The notes below the pieces were generated by a model that was not told the DNA's origin, ran no database searches, and saw only the letters and a list, made by a program, of their open reading frames with translations. Positions 34,840 through 34,964 of a stretch of 34,964 nucleotides of DNA are shown here, piece by piece. This stretch comes from Bacteroidales bacterium (GTDB lineage: Bacteria > Bacteroidota > Bacteroidia > Bacteroidales > Paludibacteraceae), in NCBI GenBank assembly GCA_012519885.1, contig JAAYPI010000125.1:1-34964 (forward strand), in the 5' to 3' direction. The translations under genes and the position numbers were made by a program. Position 1 is the stretch's first letter. Each line of letters starts with the position of its first letter.

Positions 34840-34936
34840 GAACTAGAATTAAAAATGTAACATTACAATATCAAATAGCATATACCTCAACTAGCTACTA
34901 TTGTATATTTCCTAAAACGATACAATTAGCTAAAGA

Positions 34937-34944
34937 CAAATATA
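34937..34944 (-). promoter_or_regulatory. Probable -7 promoter element of the TonB-receptor operon
   Basis: TATATTTG on the minus strand fits TAnnTTTG, about 97 bp before the receptor ATG, giving a leader of about 90 nt. The -33 region lies at or beyond the window edge. The leader (34840-34936) shows no obvious structure. Confidence 0.45.
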
Positions 34945-34964
34945 AGTAAAATAATAGCACAAAA

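Overview
The window looks like chromosomal DNA of a member of the Bacteroidota, probably Bacteroidales or a close relative. It is AT-rich. Genes lack clear Shine-Dalgarno sites, and many starts are preceded by the Bacteroidota promoter element TAnnTTTG. The gene content agrees: a TonB-dependent receptor with a DUF5689 lipoprotein, a type IX secretion type B C-terminal domain, pyruvate phosphate dikinase, FloA/NfeD, and a DPP IV-like S9 family protein. Species cannot be named from the sequence alone.

Layout. At 1-381 (minus) is the N-terminus of a type I restriction HsdR subunit, cut by the window edge. Positions 382-1133 hold no convincing gene, but contain a GC-rich hairpin, a MITE-like inverted repeat, a terminator-like hairpin and two 7-bp tandem arrays. 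At 1134-1958 (minus) is an SDR-family reductase interrupted by an in-frame TAA. From 6342 down to 2059 (minus) runs a tight operon purU-hisH-hisA-hisF-hisIE-ftsE, closed by a terminator. On the plus strand follow nfeD-floA and a nucleoside phosphorylase. At 9078-9461 is an orphan type IX secretion C-terminal domain beginning next to a REP-like hairpin. Then on the minus strand come ppdK, sodB-yggS and recF-DUF721 (DciA-like). On the plus strand are leuS and a Wzx-type flippase. A glycosyltransferase (minus), an outer-membrane barrel (plus), a lipoprotein and a sugar-phosphate nucleotidyltransferase (both minus) suggest cell-surface functions. An MFS transporter precedes a DPP IV-like protein whose catalytic residues all appear lost. 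On the plus strand are dnaK with an in-frame TAA at codon 236 and a secreted superoxide dismutase. The window ends with a minus-strand operon: TonB-dependent receptor, DUF5689 lipoprotein, DUF6359/choice-of-anchor-J lipoprotein.

How the genes work together. HisH and HisF form imidazole glycerol phosphate synthase. With HisA and HisIE they cover the central histidine steps and release AICAR into purine synthesis, and PurU supplies formate for purine formylation, so the operon has metabolic logic. NfeD and FloA form a membrane-microdomain pair. The last three genes probably form an uptake or surface-binding unit of unknown ligand.

Most of the window is ordinary housekeeping DNA and I see no defence island or obvious new multi-gene system. 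The most notable points are the two in-frame TAA codons (dnaK and the SDR gene), both within the same octamer TAAGAATT; the DPP IV-like pseudoenzyme; the orphan type IX secretion domain abutting a REP hairpin; and several period-7 intergenic arrays. TAA is a normal stop elsewhere in the window (for example hisH and hisA), so a changed genetic code is not supported.
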